A stretch of DNA of 64,000 nt. Origin: Curtobacterium sp. MCPF17_052 (GTDB lineage: Bacteria > Actinomycetota > Actinomycetes > Actinomycetales > Microbacteriaceae). The translations under genes and the position numbers were made by a program. The notes below the pieces were generated by a model, which was not told where the DNA came from, did not search any database, and saw nothing but the letters and a program-made list of their open reading frames with translations. Numbering within the stretch: position 1 is the stretch's first letter; the number at the start of each line of letters is the position of its first letter. This document shows positions 38,163-47,465 of this stretch, piece by piece. The DNA is taken from assembly GCF_003234085.1 (NCBI RefSeq), contig NZ_QKSD01000001.1, positions 310,001 through 374,000 of the forward strand. The letters are read 5' to 3'.

Positions 38163-39044
38163 TTGTACTTCCACAAGCAAGAGCTCCAGTTCAAGGCGAC
38201 CCCCGACAAGCCCGACGCGATCTACGCGCGGAAGCTCCAGGAGGTGCTCGGTGGTCAGTACGGCGAGATCTCCGTCGCGCTGCAGTACCAGTTCCAGGCG
38301 TGGAACATGCACATCCCGGGCAAGTACCGCGACATGGTGTTCGGCATCGGCGCCGAGGAGATGGGCCACGTCGAGATGCTCGCGACGATGATCGCCCAGC
38401 TGCTCGAGAAGTCCCCCCTCGGCATCACCGAGGACGCACTGCAGGACGACCCGACGGTCGCCGCGATCGTCGGTGGCACGGACGTCCAGCACGCCATCGT
38501 CGCCGGCGCCGGTGCGCGTCCGGTCGACAGCATGGGCAACCCGTGGCAGGGCTCCTACATCACGGCCAGCGGCAACCTGCTCGCCGACTTCACGGCGAAC
38601 GAGAACGCCGAGATGCAGGGCCGCGTCCAGGCCGCCCGGCTCTACCACATGACCGACGACCACGGCGTCCGGGACCTGCTGAGCTTCCTCATCGCCCGCG
38701 ACACCATGCACCAGAACATGTGGGCGACCGCCGCTGCCGAGCTCCGCGAGCAGGGCCTCGAGACCATGCCGGTCCCGAGCAACTTCCCGCAGCACAAGGA
38801 GAACCAGGAGGTCCACTACCAGTACCTCAACTTCTCCGACGGTGCGCAGGCCAAGGAAGGCTCGTGGGCGAGCGGCCCGTCGTTCGACGGCAAGGGCGAG
38901 TACTCGTACCACGACGGCCCCACGACCTCGGTGCCGATGCCCCCGCCCACGCACCCGGACTCGCGCCTGTACGGCACGACCGAGCTGCCGAACACGGTCG
39001 AGAAGATCGCCGGCACGGTGCAGGACAAGCTCAACAAGGAGTAG
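38163..39044 (+). CDS. Manganese catalase
   Basis: 293 residues from a TTG at 38163 with CAGGAGAACGA ahead; the start gives (M)YFHKQELQF, as in the family. The di-manganese ligands are visible: Glu35 (QYGEIS), Glu66 and His69 (GAEEMGH), Glu147 in ANENAE and His183 in TMHQNMW. It breaks down hydrogen peroxide without haem. The C-terminal 60 residues are Gly/Ser/Pro-rich with PPPTHPDSRLYGT. Co-transcribed with the SDR gene and followed by a terminator. Confidence 0.95.
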   Translation: MYFHKQELQFKATPDKPDAIYARKLQEVLGGQYGEISVALQYQFQAWNMHIPGKYRDMVFGIGAEEMGHVEMLATMIAQLLEKSPLGITEDALQDDPTVAAIVGGTDVQHAIVAGAGARPVDSMGNPWQGSYITASGNLLADFTANENAEMQGRVQAARLYHMTDDHGVRDLLSFLIARDTMHQNMWATAAAELREQGLETMPVPSNFPQHKENQEVHYQYLNFSDGAQAKEGSWASGPSFDGKGEYSYHDGPTTSVPMPPPTHPDSRLYGTTELPNTVEKIAGTVQDKLNKE

Positions 39045-39060
39045 TCCCTCCCGCTCCACG

Positions 39061-39095
39061 CACGAGCCCTTCCTCCGTCGGAGGAGGGGCTCGTG
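39061..39095. terminator. Terminator after the manganese catalase
   Basis: CACGAGCCCTTCCTCC (39061-39076), loop GTC, GGAGGAGGGGCTCGTG (39080-39095): a 16-bp stem with one T-G pair, 16 bp after the stop. Confidence 0.8.
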
Positions 39096-39230
39096 TGCGT
39101 TCGGGGACCGCGGTCGTTCGGTGCGCGAACTGTACAAGTGGCAAAACTGTTTGTTGCCCTCATAGTTCACGATGTGAAAGAGTTGCTACGTCCGCACGGA
39201 CAGCAGACCCTCGACGAGGAAGGCGCACCC

Positions 39231-39413
39231 ATGCAGAGCACGTACCACGGCACGTCGCACGACACCCGGTTCGGCGGCTCCCACCCGCGAGTGGGACTCA
39301 CCGACCCGGCCGTCATCGAAGCCTGGGTCGCCCAGCGGATCGAGGACCCGTCGCTGCTGTCCCGCCGCACCGAACTGTCCTACGCCGACTTCTTCGTCGC
39401 CCCGGCCGCCTGA
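39231..39413 (+). CDS. Small protein of unknown function upstream of marR
   Basis: 60 residues from ATG at 39231, preceded by GACGAGGAAGG. His- and Arg-rich start (MQSTYHGTSHDTRFGG), a helical middle (PAVIEAWVAQRIED) and a YADFFVAPAA end. I do not recognise a family. Only three bases separate it from the MarR gene, so the two form an operon. The 5' region (39130-39180) is notably AT-rich for this genome and probably holds the promoter. Confidence 0.6.
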   Translation: MQSTYHGTSHDTRFGGSHPRVGLTDPAVIEAWVAQRIEDPSLLSRRTELSYADFFVAPAA

Positions 39414-39416
39414 CGC

Positions 39417-39983
39417 ATGCCGCTGACCGTCGTCCGCCGCGAGCACGTCCACCTCTACGCCCGCGAGCCGCGCACCCGGTCCGCCAAGACCGCGGTCGAC
39501 GCCCTGCTGCGGCTGCAGCACGCCGAAGAGGACCAGCTCGAACGTGCCCGCGGCGAGAGCGGTCTGACGAAGAACGAGTTCCTCACCGTCCGCTACATGC
39601 TGCAGGCGCACCGCGACGGCCGGAGCATGGGCCCGAAGGACCTGGCCGTCATGCTGTCGGTCTCGAACGCCTCGGTCACCAAGATCGTCGACGGCCTGGT
39701 CGAGAAGGGCGACCTGCTCCGGGTCCCGCACCCCACCGACCGTCGGGCGCAGGTGCTCGAGCCGACCGTGCAGGCCGCCCGCAAGATCGACAAGTCGTAC
39801 GAGATCTTCCACGAGGCCGTGGTCGAGGTCATCGACCACCTCTCGGCCGAGGACAACGAGGTCCTGGCACGCTGCCTGGGGCAGATCACGGCCGCACTCG
39901 ACGCCGGCCTGCCCACACCGGTGGACGAGTACACCGTCCCGCAGGCGGGCGCTGACGCCGACGGGTCGGCTGCCGGTTCCTGA
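39417..39983 (+). CDS. MarR family transcriptional regulator
   Basis: 188 residues, longer than the usual 140-150. The winged helix spans about 60-115: SMGPKDLAVMLSVSNASVTKIVDGL, then the wing with the DRRAQ motif (PHPTDRRAQVLEP). Dimer helices lie at both ends. The first 25 residues (PLTVVRREHVHLYARE) are additional. It follows the small gene and might act with it. The ligand is not known. Confidence 0.87.
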   Translation: MPLTVVRREHVHLYAREPRTRSAKTAVDALLRLQHAEEDQLERARGESGLTKNEFLTVRYMLQAHRDGRSMGPKDLAVMLSVSNASVTKIVDGLVEKGDLLRVPHPTDRRAQVLEPTVQAARKIDKSYEIFHEAVVEVIDHLSAEDNEVLARCLGQITAALDAGLPTPVDEYTVPQAGADADGSAAGS

Positions 39984-39990
39984 CACCCAC

Positions 39991-40035
39991 CGGACGGGAG
40001 GCACGTCACCGCTGGTGATCGGGGCCTCCCGTCCG
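39991..40035. terminator. Shared-stem hairpin 2 (GGACGGGAGGC family)
   Basis: CGGACGGGAGGC (39991-40002) pairs with GCCTCCCGTCCG (40024-40035), eight bases after the marR stop. The loop itself can fold (TCACC/GGTGA). Confidence 0.75.
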
Positions 40036-40074
40036 CCACTGGCCGCGAAAACCTTCCAGCGGTAAGTTGGCACG

Positions 40075-40728
40075 GTGACCGACCCCGCCGATGACGACGC
40101 AGCGATCTCGTCGCGCCGCGGCGGCTACCGCAAGGGCACGGAGCGACGGGCCCAGATCCTCGACGAGATGATCCGGATGGTCGCCGAGCAGGGCGTCGAC
40201 GCGTCCTCGTTGCGGTCCGTCGCGGACGCCCTCGGCATCACGCACGCGGCGCTCCGGCACTACTTCCCGAGCCGCGACGAGCTGCTGCTCGCCGTCTACC
40301 GCGAGCACGAGGTGCGCGAGCAGGGTGCACCCGAGCGGATGAAGTCCGCCATCGGCGACATGCGTGAGAGCGCCGCGCGCAACCGGGCCGTACCGGGGCT
40401 CGTGCAGCTCTACACGACCCTCTCCGCCGACGCCGTGCAGGAGGGTCACCCGGCCACCCGCGAGTTCATGCGCGACCGGTTCACCCGGCTGCGCGCCGAC
40501 CTGGCCGACCTGATCCGGCGGGACCAGTCGGCAGGACGGATCCGTGACGACCTGGACCCGGAGGACCTGGCGAGCCTGAGCATCGCGGTGTCCGACGGTA
40601 TGCAGGTGCAGTGGCTGCTCGACCCGGACGCGGTCGACGGGGAGCGGGTGCTGCGACTGCTGGAACGGATCGTGCCCCCGGGCGAACCGCGGGCATCCGG
40701 CCCCGAGGCCGTGCTCCCGGCCGACTGA
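40075..40728 (+). CDS. TetR/AcrR family transcriptional regulator
   Basis: 217 residues from GTG at 40075. The HTH is at about 40-62 (SSLRSVADALGITHAALRHYFPS), followed by SRDELLLAVYREHE. The C-terminal domain resembles the BetI/TetR_C_6 type. Its TGA overlaps the next ATG (TGATG). A second copy of its last 170 bases lies 867 bp downstream. Confidence 0.88.
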   Translation: MTDPADDDAAISSRRGGYRKGTERRAQILDEMIRMVAEQGVDASSLRSVADALGITHAALRHYFPSRDELLLAVYREHEVREQGAPERMKSAIGDMRESAARNRAVPGLVQLYTTLSADAVQEGHPATREFMRDRFTRLRADLADLIRRDQSAGRIRDDLDPEDLASLSIAVSDGMQVQWLLDPDAVDGERVLRLLERIVPPGEPRASGPEAVLPAD

Positions 40729-41354
40729 TGCTCGCCGAGCAGGCACCGCGAGCGAGAACCGGTCGCGCTGTGTCCACCGCGAGCCGGTGGACTGCTGTCG
40801 TGGTCGCCGCCGTCGCGCTCGTCGTCGGCGTCGTCCTCGTGCACGCCGGAGGTGACGGCGCGCAGCTCGTCGTCGCCGGACGCGGGCCCGGCACGATCAC
40901 GCAGGCCTGCTGGCTGGTCGGTGCGCTCGCTGCCGCGTACGCCGCCGTCACGTGGGCGTGGCACTTGACCCGGTCCGGGCGCTCCGCCGGCCGGACGGTC
41001 GCTCGCGCTGCCGCGGCGCTCCTGTCGGTGGGGCTCCTGGGGTGCGCACTCGGTTCCGTCGTGCTCTCGTCCCTCGGCGGGTCGGTCCGGTACGTCGACG
41101 TCGGTTCGGCCTCCGGTCACACGGTGACCGTCGCCGAGTACCGCTCGCTGGGCGGACGCCAGCTCCAACTCGGCTTCCGCGACGGATGGTCCTTCCGACC
41201 CGCCGCCGGCGCGCGGGCGTGGGCGAACAGCAACCAGGTCGAGACGGGACCCTCATCGACCGATGAGGACGTCTTCCGCCTCCACGTCGACGGGAGCCGG
41301 GTGCTGGTGGACCACGGCGGTGACCAGCCGCTCGAAGCGCGGTTGCCCGGATGA
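40728..41354 (+). CDS. Hypothetical membrane protein
   Basis: 208 residues. Three hydrophobic segments: about 20-40 (WTAVVVAAVALVVGVVLVHA), 55-75 (ACWLVGALAAAYAAVTWAW) and 90-112 (AAALLSVGLLGCALGSVVLSS), then a soluble C-terminal half. No family recognised. Coupled to the TetR gene by TGATG, so possibly the gene it controls. It lies between the two copies of the tetR 3' segment. Confidence 0.65.
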   Translation: MLAEQAPRARTGRAVSTASRWTAVVVAAVALVVGVVLVHAGGDGAQLVVAGRGPGTITQACWLVGALAAAYAAVTWAWHLTRSGRSAGRTVARAAAALLSVGLLGCALGSVVLSSLGGSVRYVDVGSASGHTVTVAEYRSLGGRQLQLGFRDGWSFRPAAGARAWANSNQVETGPSSTDEDVFRLHVDGSRVLVDHGGDQPLEARLPG

Positions 41355-41385
41355 CCGTCGACCCGTAGACCGTGCCGTCCAGCAA

Positions 41386-41577
41386 CGGGACCAGTTGGCA
41401 GGGCGGATCCGTGACGACCTGGACCCGGAGGACCTGGCGAGCCTGAGCATCGCGGTGTCCGACGGGATGCAGGTGCAGTGGCTGCTCGACCCGGACGCGG
41501 TCGACGGGGAGCGGGTGCTGCGACTGCTGGAACGGATCGTGCCCCCCGGCGGCACCGAGGGGCACGGACCGCACTGA
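41386..41577 (+). pseudogene. Duplicated 3' fragment of the upstream tetR gene
   Basis: Bases 41386-41552 repeat 40519-40685 with only a few changes; the frame encodes GRIRDDLDPEDLASL and the following residues as in the intact gene, then a different tail (GGTEGHGPH) to a TGA. There is no start or HTH. The upstream residues (DRAVQQRDQLAGR) differ from the first copy, so the fragment may come from a related tetR allele rather than a simple copy. Confidence 0.8.
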
Positions 41578-41590
41578 GCGGTGCGAGGGG

Positions 41591-43354
41591 TCACGCCTGT
41601 TGCCCGGGGCCCTCCGGCTTCCGGGTCTTGCCGCTCGCCTGGTCGTGCGTCGGCGCGTCAGGGGCGTCCATCGCCCGACCCACGCCGACCGGCACGCCGG
41701 CCTCCGGGTGGTTCAGGTCGAACGCCGGCGACTCGGACCGGATCCGCGGGATCGCGGTGAAGTTGTGGCGCGGCGGCGGGCAGCTCGTCGCCCACTCCAG
41801 CGATCGGCCGTAGCCCCACGGGTCGTTCACACGCACCCGCTGACCGTGCCGCATCGTCTGCACGATGTTCAGGAAGAAGGGGAGCATCGACGCGGCGGTC
41901 ACCATCGCCCCGACGGTCGACACCTGGTGCATCCAGGTGAACCCGTCCTCCGGCAGGTAGCTCGCGTAGCGGCGGGGCATGCCGACCACGCCGAGCCAGT
42001 GCTGGATGAGGAAGGTCGTGTGGAACCCGATGAAGAGCATCCAGAAGTGGACCTTGCCCAGGCGTTCGCCGAGCATCTTCCCCGTGAACTTCGGCCACCA
42101 GAAGTAGAAGCCGGAGAACATCGCGAACACGACGGTGCCGAACACGACGTAGTGGAAGTGCGCGACGACGAAGTAGGTGTCGTGCACGTGGAAGTCCAGC
42201 GGCGGGGACGCCAGGATCACCCCGGTCAGGCCGCCGAACGTGAACGTCACGAGGAATCCGATCGCCCAGAGGATCGGCGTCTCGAACGTCACCGAACCCT
42301 GCCACATCGTGCCGACCCAGTTGAAGATCTTCACGCCGGTCGGCACCGCGATGAGCATCGTCATCAGGGAGAACCAGGGGAGCAGGACCCCGCCGGTGGC
42401 GAACATGTGGTGCGCCCAGACCGAGATCGACAGGGCCGCGATCGAGATGGTCGCGTACACCAACGTCTTGTAGCCGAAGATCGGCTTGCGGCTGAAGACG
42501 GGGAACACCTCGGAGACGATCCCGAAGAAGGGCAGCGCGATCACGTAGACCTCGGGGTGACCGAAGAACCAGAACAGGTGCTGCCAGAGCAGAGCACCGC
42601 CGTTGGCGGGGTTGTAGACCTGCGCGTCGAACGCCCGGTCCAGCAGCAGCCCGAACAAGGCCGCCGCGAGCACCGGGAACGCCATGAGCACGAGGATCGA
42701 GGTGATCAGCACGTTCCAGGTGAAGATCGGCATCCGGAACATGGTCATCCCGGGCGCCCGCATCGTCACGATCGTGGTGATGAAGTTCACCGACCCGAGG
42801 ATCGTGCTGAACCCGGTGATGCTCAGGCCCGCGACCCACAGGGTCCCACCGAGGCCGGGCTGGAACGTCGTGTCCGACAGTGGCGCGTAGGCGGTCCAGC
42901 CGAACGACGCCGACCCGGCCGGCGTGAGGAAGCCACCCATCGCGATGACGCTGCCGAAGACGTACAGCCAGTACGACAGGGCGTTCAGTCGCGGGAAGGC
43001 GACGTCGGGGGCGCCGATCTGCAGGGGCATGATCGCGTTCGCGAACCCGGCGAACAGCGGGGTGGCGAAGAGCAGCAGCATCACGGTGCCGTGCATCGTC
43101 ATGAGCTGGTTGTACTGCTCGCGGGTGTCCAGGACGTCGAGTCCGGGGGTGAAGAGCTCGGTCCGCATGACGACGGCCATCAGTCCGGCGAGGCAGAAGT
43201 AGCCGAACGAGGTTACCAGGTAGAGGTTGCCGATCGTCTTGTGGTCCGTGGAGGTGTGCCAGTGCACCGCACGGACACCGGACCGGAGCGGCCGTCGTCC
43301 GAGGAGTTCACCGGGCTCTTCCCCGAGGGCTGGGGGCGTCGTCGTCTGGGTCAT
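41591..43354 (-). CDS. ctaD: Cytochrome c oxidase subunit I (CtaD)
   Basis: 587 residues from ATG at 43354. Twelve membrane segments with all metal ligands: the haem a His in MTMHGTVML, CuB/active-site GHPEVY (His-Tyr pair), WAHHMF, and AHFHYVVFG for haem a3 and a. The C-terminal 60 residues are soluble. It reduces oxygen to water and pumps protons. No subunit II, III or cytochrome c gene is nearby, so this looks like an extra copy. Its start overlaps the upstream YbdK-type gene by four bases. Confidence 0.95.
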   Translation of the reverse strand: MTQTTTPPALGEEPGELLGRRPLRSGVRAVHWHTSTDHKTIGNLYLVTSFGYFCLAGLMAVVMRTELFTPGLDVLDTREQYNQLMTMHGTVMLLLFATPLFAGFANAIMPLQIGAPDVAFPRLNALSYWLYVFGSVIAMGGFLTPAGSASFGWTAYAPLSDTTFQPGLGGTLWVAGLSITGFSTILGSVNFITTIVTMRAPGMTMFRMPIFTWNVLITSILVLMAFPVLAAALFGLLLDRAFDAQVYNPANGGALLWQHLFWFFGHPEVYVIALPFFGIVSEVFPVFSRKPIFGYKTLVYATISIAALSISVWAHHMFATGGVLLPWFSLMTMLIAVPTGVKIFNWVGTMWQGSVTFETPILWAIGFLVTFTFGGLTGVILASPPLDFHVHDTYFVVAHFHYVVFGTVVFAMFSGFYFWWPKFTGKMLGERLGKVHFWMLFIGFHTTFLIQHWLGVVGMPRRYASYLPEDGFTWMHQVSTVGAMVTAASMLPFFLNIVQTMRHGQRVRVNDPWGYGRSLEWATSCPPPRHNFTAIPRIRSESPAFDLNHPEAGVPVGVGRAMDAPDAPTHDQASGKTRKPEGPGQQA

Positions 43355-44517
43355 GGGGTACTCCGTCCGATCACGGTCCGCGGTCGTGCTGCATCGAGGT
43401 GGGTGCTTGCGACCGGGACGGCCCGGGCCGCGGCGAGGGCGATGTGCCCGAGGTCGTCCGACCCCGGTTCCGTCATCGGCAGACGGGCTGCGCGCTGGCG
43501 GGCGGCACCGGTGCCGCGGGCGAAGAGGTCGGCGATGCCCCGTTCGACCAGCTGGTCGTCGCCGTTCGCCGTCAGGGCCGGCAGGACGTGCGCCAGGAGC
43601 AGCATCACCACGTCCCGGGCGGGGGCCGGACGCTCGGTCGTCGGGTCGACGAGGCACCCGTCGAGCCCCTCGAGCGCCGCTCGCCAGTTCGCCAGCCGGA
43701 CGGCACAGGCGGGGGTGTTGGGAGCCTCCCGGCCGACCGCGGCGTCCTTCGCCGCCGTGTCCACCAGGGCGCGGACCAGTCCGGCGACCGTGACGGTCGT
43801 GCCGGGGTCGAGCGGCACGTCGGCGACCCGGACCTCGACCGTCGGGTGGTTCTGCGACAGCCGGGCATCGAGGTAGAGCATGCCTGAGTCGAGGAGCGCA
43901 CCGGTGCTGAGCATCGCGTCCGTCACCGCCCGGTAGCGCGCCAGCGAACCGAAGCGCTCCTGCGGACCCGACGACGGCCACTGGTTCCAGAGCATCGACC
44001 GCCAACTGGCATGCCCCGTGTCGACACCGTCGTGGAACGGGGAGTTCGCGGTCAGGGCGATGAGGATCGGCGTCCACGTGCGGATCTGGTCGAGGACGGC
44101 GACACCCTCCTCCGGGGAGTCCACCGAGACGTGCACGTGCAGCCCGGACGTGAGCACCCGCCGGGGCAGCGAGCCGTACCGCTGCATGATCGTCGTGTAC
44201 CGCTGCGACTCCGTCGGGTGTGGCTCGACCGGGGAGGGCGAGGTCGCGAGGGGGGCGGCATGTGCTCCGGCCTCGGACGCGAGCATCTCGGTGAACTCAC
44301 GGTTGGCGAGCACCTGGCCACCGAGCGCTGCGAGCGACGAGTGCGGGCGGGTGAAGACCTCGATGGCCTCCCGGTGCATCTCGCCGACGACTTCGCCACC
44401 GTCGCCGGGGCCGCCGGCAGCGACGGCACGGGCGAGCACCTGTTCCGCGACCGGGACGGGGTGACCCGTCGTCCGGTCGATGAGCAACAGCTCTTCTTCG
44501 ACTCCCATGGTGCGCAT
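43351..44517 (-). CDS. Carboxylate-amine ligase of the YbdK / GCS2 family
   Basis: 388 residues from ATG at 44517 (or 44508, [11 protein letters not shown]). GCS2 features: the VEEELLLID start, SGLHVHVSV near residue 135, [10 protein letters not shown] and the [11 protein letters not shown] strand. E. coli YbdK has weak glutamate-cysteine ligase activity; actinobacterial members may make other gamma-glutamyl compounds. Overlaps ctaD by four bases, so the two are translated together; the functional reason is not known. Confidence 0.88.
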   Translation of the reverse strand: MRTMGVEEELLLIDRTTGHPVPVAEQVLARAVAAGGPGDGGEVVGEMHREAIEVFTRPHSSLAALGGQVLANREFTEMLASEAGAHAAPLATSPSPVEPHPTESQRYTTIMQRYGSLPRRVLTSGLHVHVSVDSPEEGVAVLDQIRTWTPILIALTANSPFHDGVDTGHASWRSMLWNQWPSSGPQERFGSLARYRAVTDAMLSTGALLDSGMLYLDARLSQNHPTVEVRVADVPLDPGTTVTVAGLVRALVDTAAKDAAVGREAPNTPACAVRLANWRAALEGLDGCLVDPTTERPAPARDVVMLLLAHVLPALTANGDDQLVERGIADLFARGTGAARQRAARLPMTEPGSDDLGHIALAAARAVPVASTHLDAARPRTVIGRSTP

Positions 44518-44582
44518 GCACTGAGTGAATCCTCGGGCGGCTGCGCATGGGCACCGGGTGGCCGGAGCACGCGGCAGGACGA

Positions 44583-44597
44583 TCCGTGGAGCGCGGG
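44583..44597. repeat. Direct repeat flanking the atypical segment, left copy
   Basis: TCCGTGGAGCGCGGG, identical to 48601-48615. Over a wider 33 bp the two copies agree at 28 positions. Confidence 0.6.
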
Positions 44598-44717
44598 TTC
44601 GGTCGCGGGGGAGGGTGGTGGGGGAGTTGATTGCTGATTCGTCTGCCGAGGAGCGTGCAGCGCAAGATCGTGCGCTGATGGCGGTCCACATCCAGGCACC
44701 GCCTCGCGCGCGTGGCT

Positions 44718-45193
44718 TCAGTACTCGAGCCGGGGCCACTCCTGCAGTCGAGGGAAGCGCGGACGTGGAGGCATCGGCTCGTCGTCTTCCATGGAGCGGA
44801 GCTCGGTGATCACCGTGATCTGATCCACTCCGTACGAGCGGTGTGCGACTCCGTCGCGCTCGTCGATGACCAGCGTCGTGCGTTGCGCGGGGTCGAGCTC
44901 GTGCTCAACGTGAACAGCAGCCAGTGCTCGTTGATCCGCTGGACGAGCATCGGTGAGTAGCTCGCAGGTGACCCCCACAGGAGGAGCAGCTCAGGAGTGA
45001 GCAGCCGAACGGGAGATGCAACCGTGCCGCTGCGAGCGAAGCTGACTTCCGACGGCCCGTCAACGGTCTGGAGGACGCCCTCCTCGTAGCGGTCGCGGTG
45101 GGTGTGCCCCTCCCGGTCGAACGTCCAACTCTCATCGCGCTCGTCAACGACCGCTTGGAACTGCCACGGGCGTTCGCGCCCGTCGCGTTGCAT
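44718..45193 (-). pseudogene. Frameshifted gene of unknown function
   Basis: Two overlapping minus-strand frames join into one protein of about 158 residues: MQRDGRERPWQFQAVVDERD... to INEHWLLFTLS in the first frame, then VEHELDPAQRTTLVID to a stop at 44718 in the second. The shift is near 44905-44915. The product has DESWTFDREGHTHRDRYEEG and looks like a small soluble protein. No family recognised. Either an inactivating indel or a sequence error. Confidence 0.55.
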
Positions 45194-45378
45194 GCTCACG
45201 CCTCGCGCCAGGCGTCGCCCTGGGAGCCGGAGCGCAGCAACCTCGGTACGGAGCGTGCGTGGGGACGTCAGCCTGGGTCAGGACGGTGTCGAAACGCACG
45301 TGACCAGTGTGGTTGGTCCTCGTCGGTTCGGGCGCTGGAGCAGTCTCATCGGCCCGTCGGTACCCGGACGTGGCCTCG

Positions 45379-46281
45379 TCACCTGATCCGAAGACGCTGT
45401 CCGATGAACAGGGCTGCTCGGGCTATTGCTTCGTCGGCTTCGTCGATCAGCCCGACGAACGCGGGGAACACGTGGGGCACGCCGGCAACGACGTCGAGGA
45501 TGACGTCAGTCTCGGCGGCGCGTGCCAGGTCGGCGAGTCGGACGGCGTCGTCGAGGAGGAGCTCGTTGGTCCCGACTTGCAGCAGCATCGGCGGGAACCC
45601 CCTGAGGTCGGCGTGCACCGCTGGAGCGAGCAGCGGCTGCTCCGGGTCTTGACCGTCGAGGTAGAGGGTGCCCGTGTGCTCCATCCCGGCGCGGGTGAAG
45701 AGCGGGTCGATGCCCTCCTTCGACGTCATCGACGCACCGGTACGCGTGTGGTCCAGCCCGGGCGAGAACGCGACGATCCCTGCAGGGACGGGGAGCCCGG
45801 CATCCCGGGCGGCGAGGGTCGTCGTCACCGCGAGGCCCCCTCCTGCGGAATCGCCCGCGAACACGATGCTCGCTGGGTCGACGTCGTGATCGAGCAGGTC
45901 GCGGTAGGCGGAAAGGCAGTCGTTGATGGCTGCCGGGAACGGGTGCTCCGGAGCGAGCCGGTAGTCGACCGAGACCGCTGGCACGCCTGTGCGTTCCACG
46001 AGGTGCGCGGTCAACGCCATCGCGGTCTCGGGGGAACCAAGCGAGAACGATCCACCGTGCAAGTACAAGATGATGCCGGGACGCGCGTCAGCGCTCGGTT
46101 CGACGCGGACAGCGCCTCGACCGCCGAGTTCGATCGGCGTTCGCGTGACGCCCTCGGGGACGGGGAACTGGCTCATGAAGCGCGCGAACCCCTGTCGCAT
46201 CTGCTCGACTGGCACCGGCCCGCTGGCCTGCGGCGCTGCCCGAAGCATGTCGTTGAGTGCCTGTCGTTGTTCTCGGCTCAT
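45379..46281 (-). CDS. Alpha/beta hydrolase, hormone-sensitive lipase family
   Basis: 300 residues from ATG at 46281, with GGAGCACC ahead. HSL family motifs: oxyanion LYLHGGSFSLGS, nucleophile GDSAGGGL, and the final catalytic His in AGVPHVFPAF. These are esterases for short-chain esters. It is divergent from a MarR gene with two operator-like palindromes between, so expression is probably ligand-induced. Confidence 0.9.
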   Translation of the reverse strand: MSREQRQALNDMLRAAPQASGPVPVEQMRQGFARFMSQFPVPEGVTRTPIELGGRGAVRVEPSADARPGIILYLHGGSFSLGSPETAMALTAHLVERTGVPAVSVDYRLAPEHPFPAAINDCLSAYRDLLDHDVDPASIVFAGDSAGGGLAVTTTLAARDAGLPVPAGIVAFSPGLDHTRTGASMTSKEGIDPLFTRAGMEHTGTLYLDGQDPEQPLLAPAVHADLRGFPPMLLQVGTNELLLDDAVRLADLARAAETDVILDVVAGVPHVFPAFVGLIDEADEAIARAALFIGQRLRIR

Positions 46282-46305
46282 GGTGCTCCTCCCGCCGGGC
46301 GATTT

Positions 46306-46348
46306 GGTTGCCGCGGCATGCAACGGTAGACTGTATGCCGTGGCAACC
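46306..46348. promoter_or_regulatory. Paired MarR operators between esterase and marR genes
   Basis: GGTTGCCGCGGCAT (46306-46319) and ATGCCGTGGCAACC (46335-46348) are inverse copies with one mismatch; each contains its own palindrome TGCC-GC/GT-GGCA. The second includes the GTG start of marR (46340), so binding could block both transcription and translation. Confidence 0.7.
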
Positions 46349-46810
46349 GGAACGGCAAGCGATGATCTCGTGCAGCTCTTCGACGACCTGGTTCGAGCCG
46401 AGACGCGTCTCTACAACGCAGTGAGTGACACCCTGCGTCGCGAGCACGGCATCGTGGCTACGCAGTACGAGTTCCTCTGCTACTTCCGGGACCACCCTGC
46501 GTCGCGGATCGCAGACGTCGCCACGAACTTCGCTGCCGGAGTCGGGGCGATCAGCAAGGGGGTGGATCGACTCGCCGCGCGCGGCTGGGTCGATCGCCGA
46601 CCGAATCCCACAGATGGGCGATCGGTGCTCGTCTCCTTGACTGACACAGGTGCCGCAATCGTCGCTGCGGCAGAGGTGACGTTCCGTCGCCGGCTCGCCG
46701 AACTCGTCGCCCCGTCTCTCGACGACGACCAAGTGAAGATCGTCGGTGCTCTGCTCAACACGCTCCGAGCCAGGTTGGGGAACGACCGGCTCGGCATGCC
46801 CGTCGGATGA
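46340..46810 (+). CDS. MarR family transcriptional regulator
   Basis: 156 residues from GTG at 46340 (VATGTASDDLVQLFDDL). Winged helix at about 50-95 (SRIADVATNFAAGVGAISKGVDRL), wing DRRPNPTDGRSVLVSL. Normal MarR length. Likely represses itself and the divergent esterase through the paired operators. Confidence 0.9.
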   Translation: MATGTASDDLVQLFDDLVRAETRLYNAVSDTLRREHGIVATQYEFLCYFRDHPASRIADVATNFAAGVGAISKGVDRLAARGWVDRRPNPTDGRSVLVSLTDTGAAIVAAAEVTFRRRLAELVAPSLDDDQVKIVGALLNTLRARLGNDRLGMPVG

Positions 46811-46946
46811 TGCAAGCCACGCAGCGCAGTGCAGCGAGTCCCGGGTCGGGTCCGACAGCGGAGTGCTACCCGCCACGTGGTGACTAGTTCTTCGCAGGAG
46901 GTGAGGACACTCCCCGCCTCTCATGGAGCTTTTTGCGGTACGCCCG

Positions 46947-47465
46947 CTAACGACATCCCGTAGACGATCGGCTACGGACGTCTGGCTTGCAGGGGCGAAG
47001 GTCGAGCGTCCAGGTGACGAATGGCTTCCCGGTGACGCCTGCTCTGATCTGTTCGGTCGGTTGCCAGCCTCGGTGCGCGTAGAAGCGCTTTGCCCGGTCG
47101 TTCCCATCCCAGACCTCGAGTTCAGCGATACCCGATGAAACGACGTCGACGAAGCGCTGGTACAGCGCACTACCGACCCCTGAACCGAACCGATCAGGGT
47201 CGACGTAGAGACTTGACAGTTCGGCACGCAGATCGTCCCGCTCCGGGAGGTGACCCGCGATGAAACCCACGAGGTCCTCATGCAGCACCGCGACGGCGCA
47301 CCAGGTGTCAGCCCTGGTCAACGTGTCGAGCCACATCGGGTACCGATCACGAGCCGCATCGACCGGGTCGAGGGCATCCCCGTAGTAGGCCTCGCGTGAT
47401 CGTTTGTGCACCCGCGCGATCTGTAGAGCATCAGCAGGAGCCGCGGCGCGGATCTCGAGTGTCAT
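46947..47465 (-). CDS. GNAT family N-acetyltransferase
   Basis: 172 residues from ATG at 47465 (MTLEIRAAAPADALQIARVH). The acetyl-CoA motif is LYVDPDRFGSGVGSALYQRF, followed by the AELEVWDGNDRAKRFYAHRGW motif. Substrate unknown. The frame also continues upstream through the phosphotransferase remnant, which is not part of this protein. Its first bases overlap the end of the remnant. Confidence 0.85.
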   Translation of the reverse strand: MTLEIRAAAPADALQIARVHKRSREAYYGDALDPVDAARDRYPMWLDTLTRADTWCAVAVLHEDLVGFIAGHLPERDDLRAELSSLYVDPDRFGSGVGSALYQRFVDVVSSGIAELEVWDGNDRAKRFYAHRGWQPTEQIRAGVTGKPFVTWTLDLRPCKPDVRSRSSTGCR

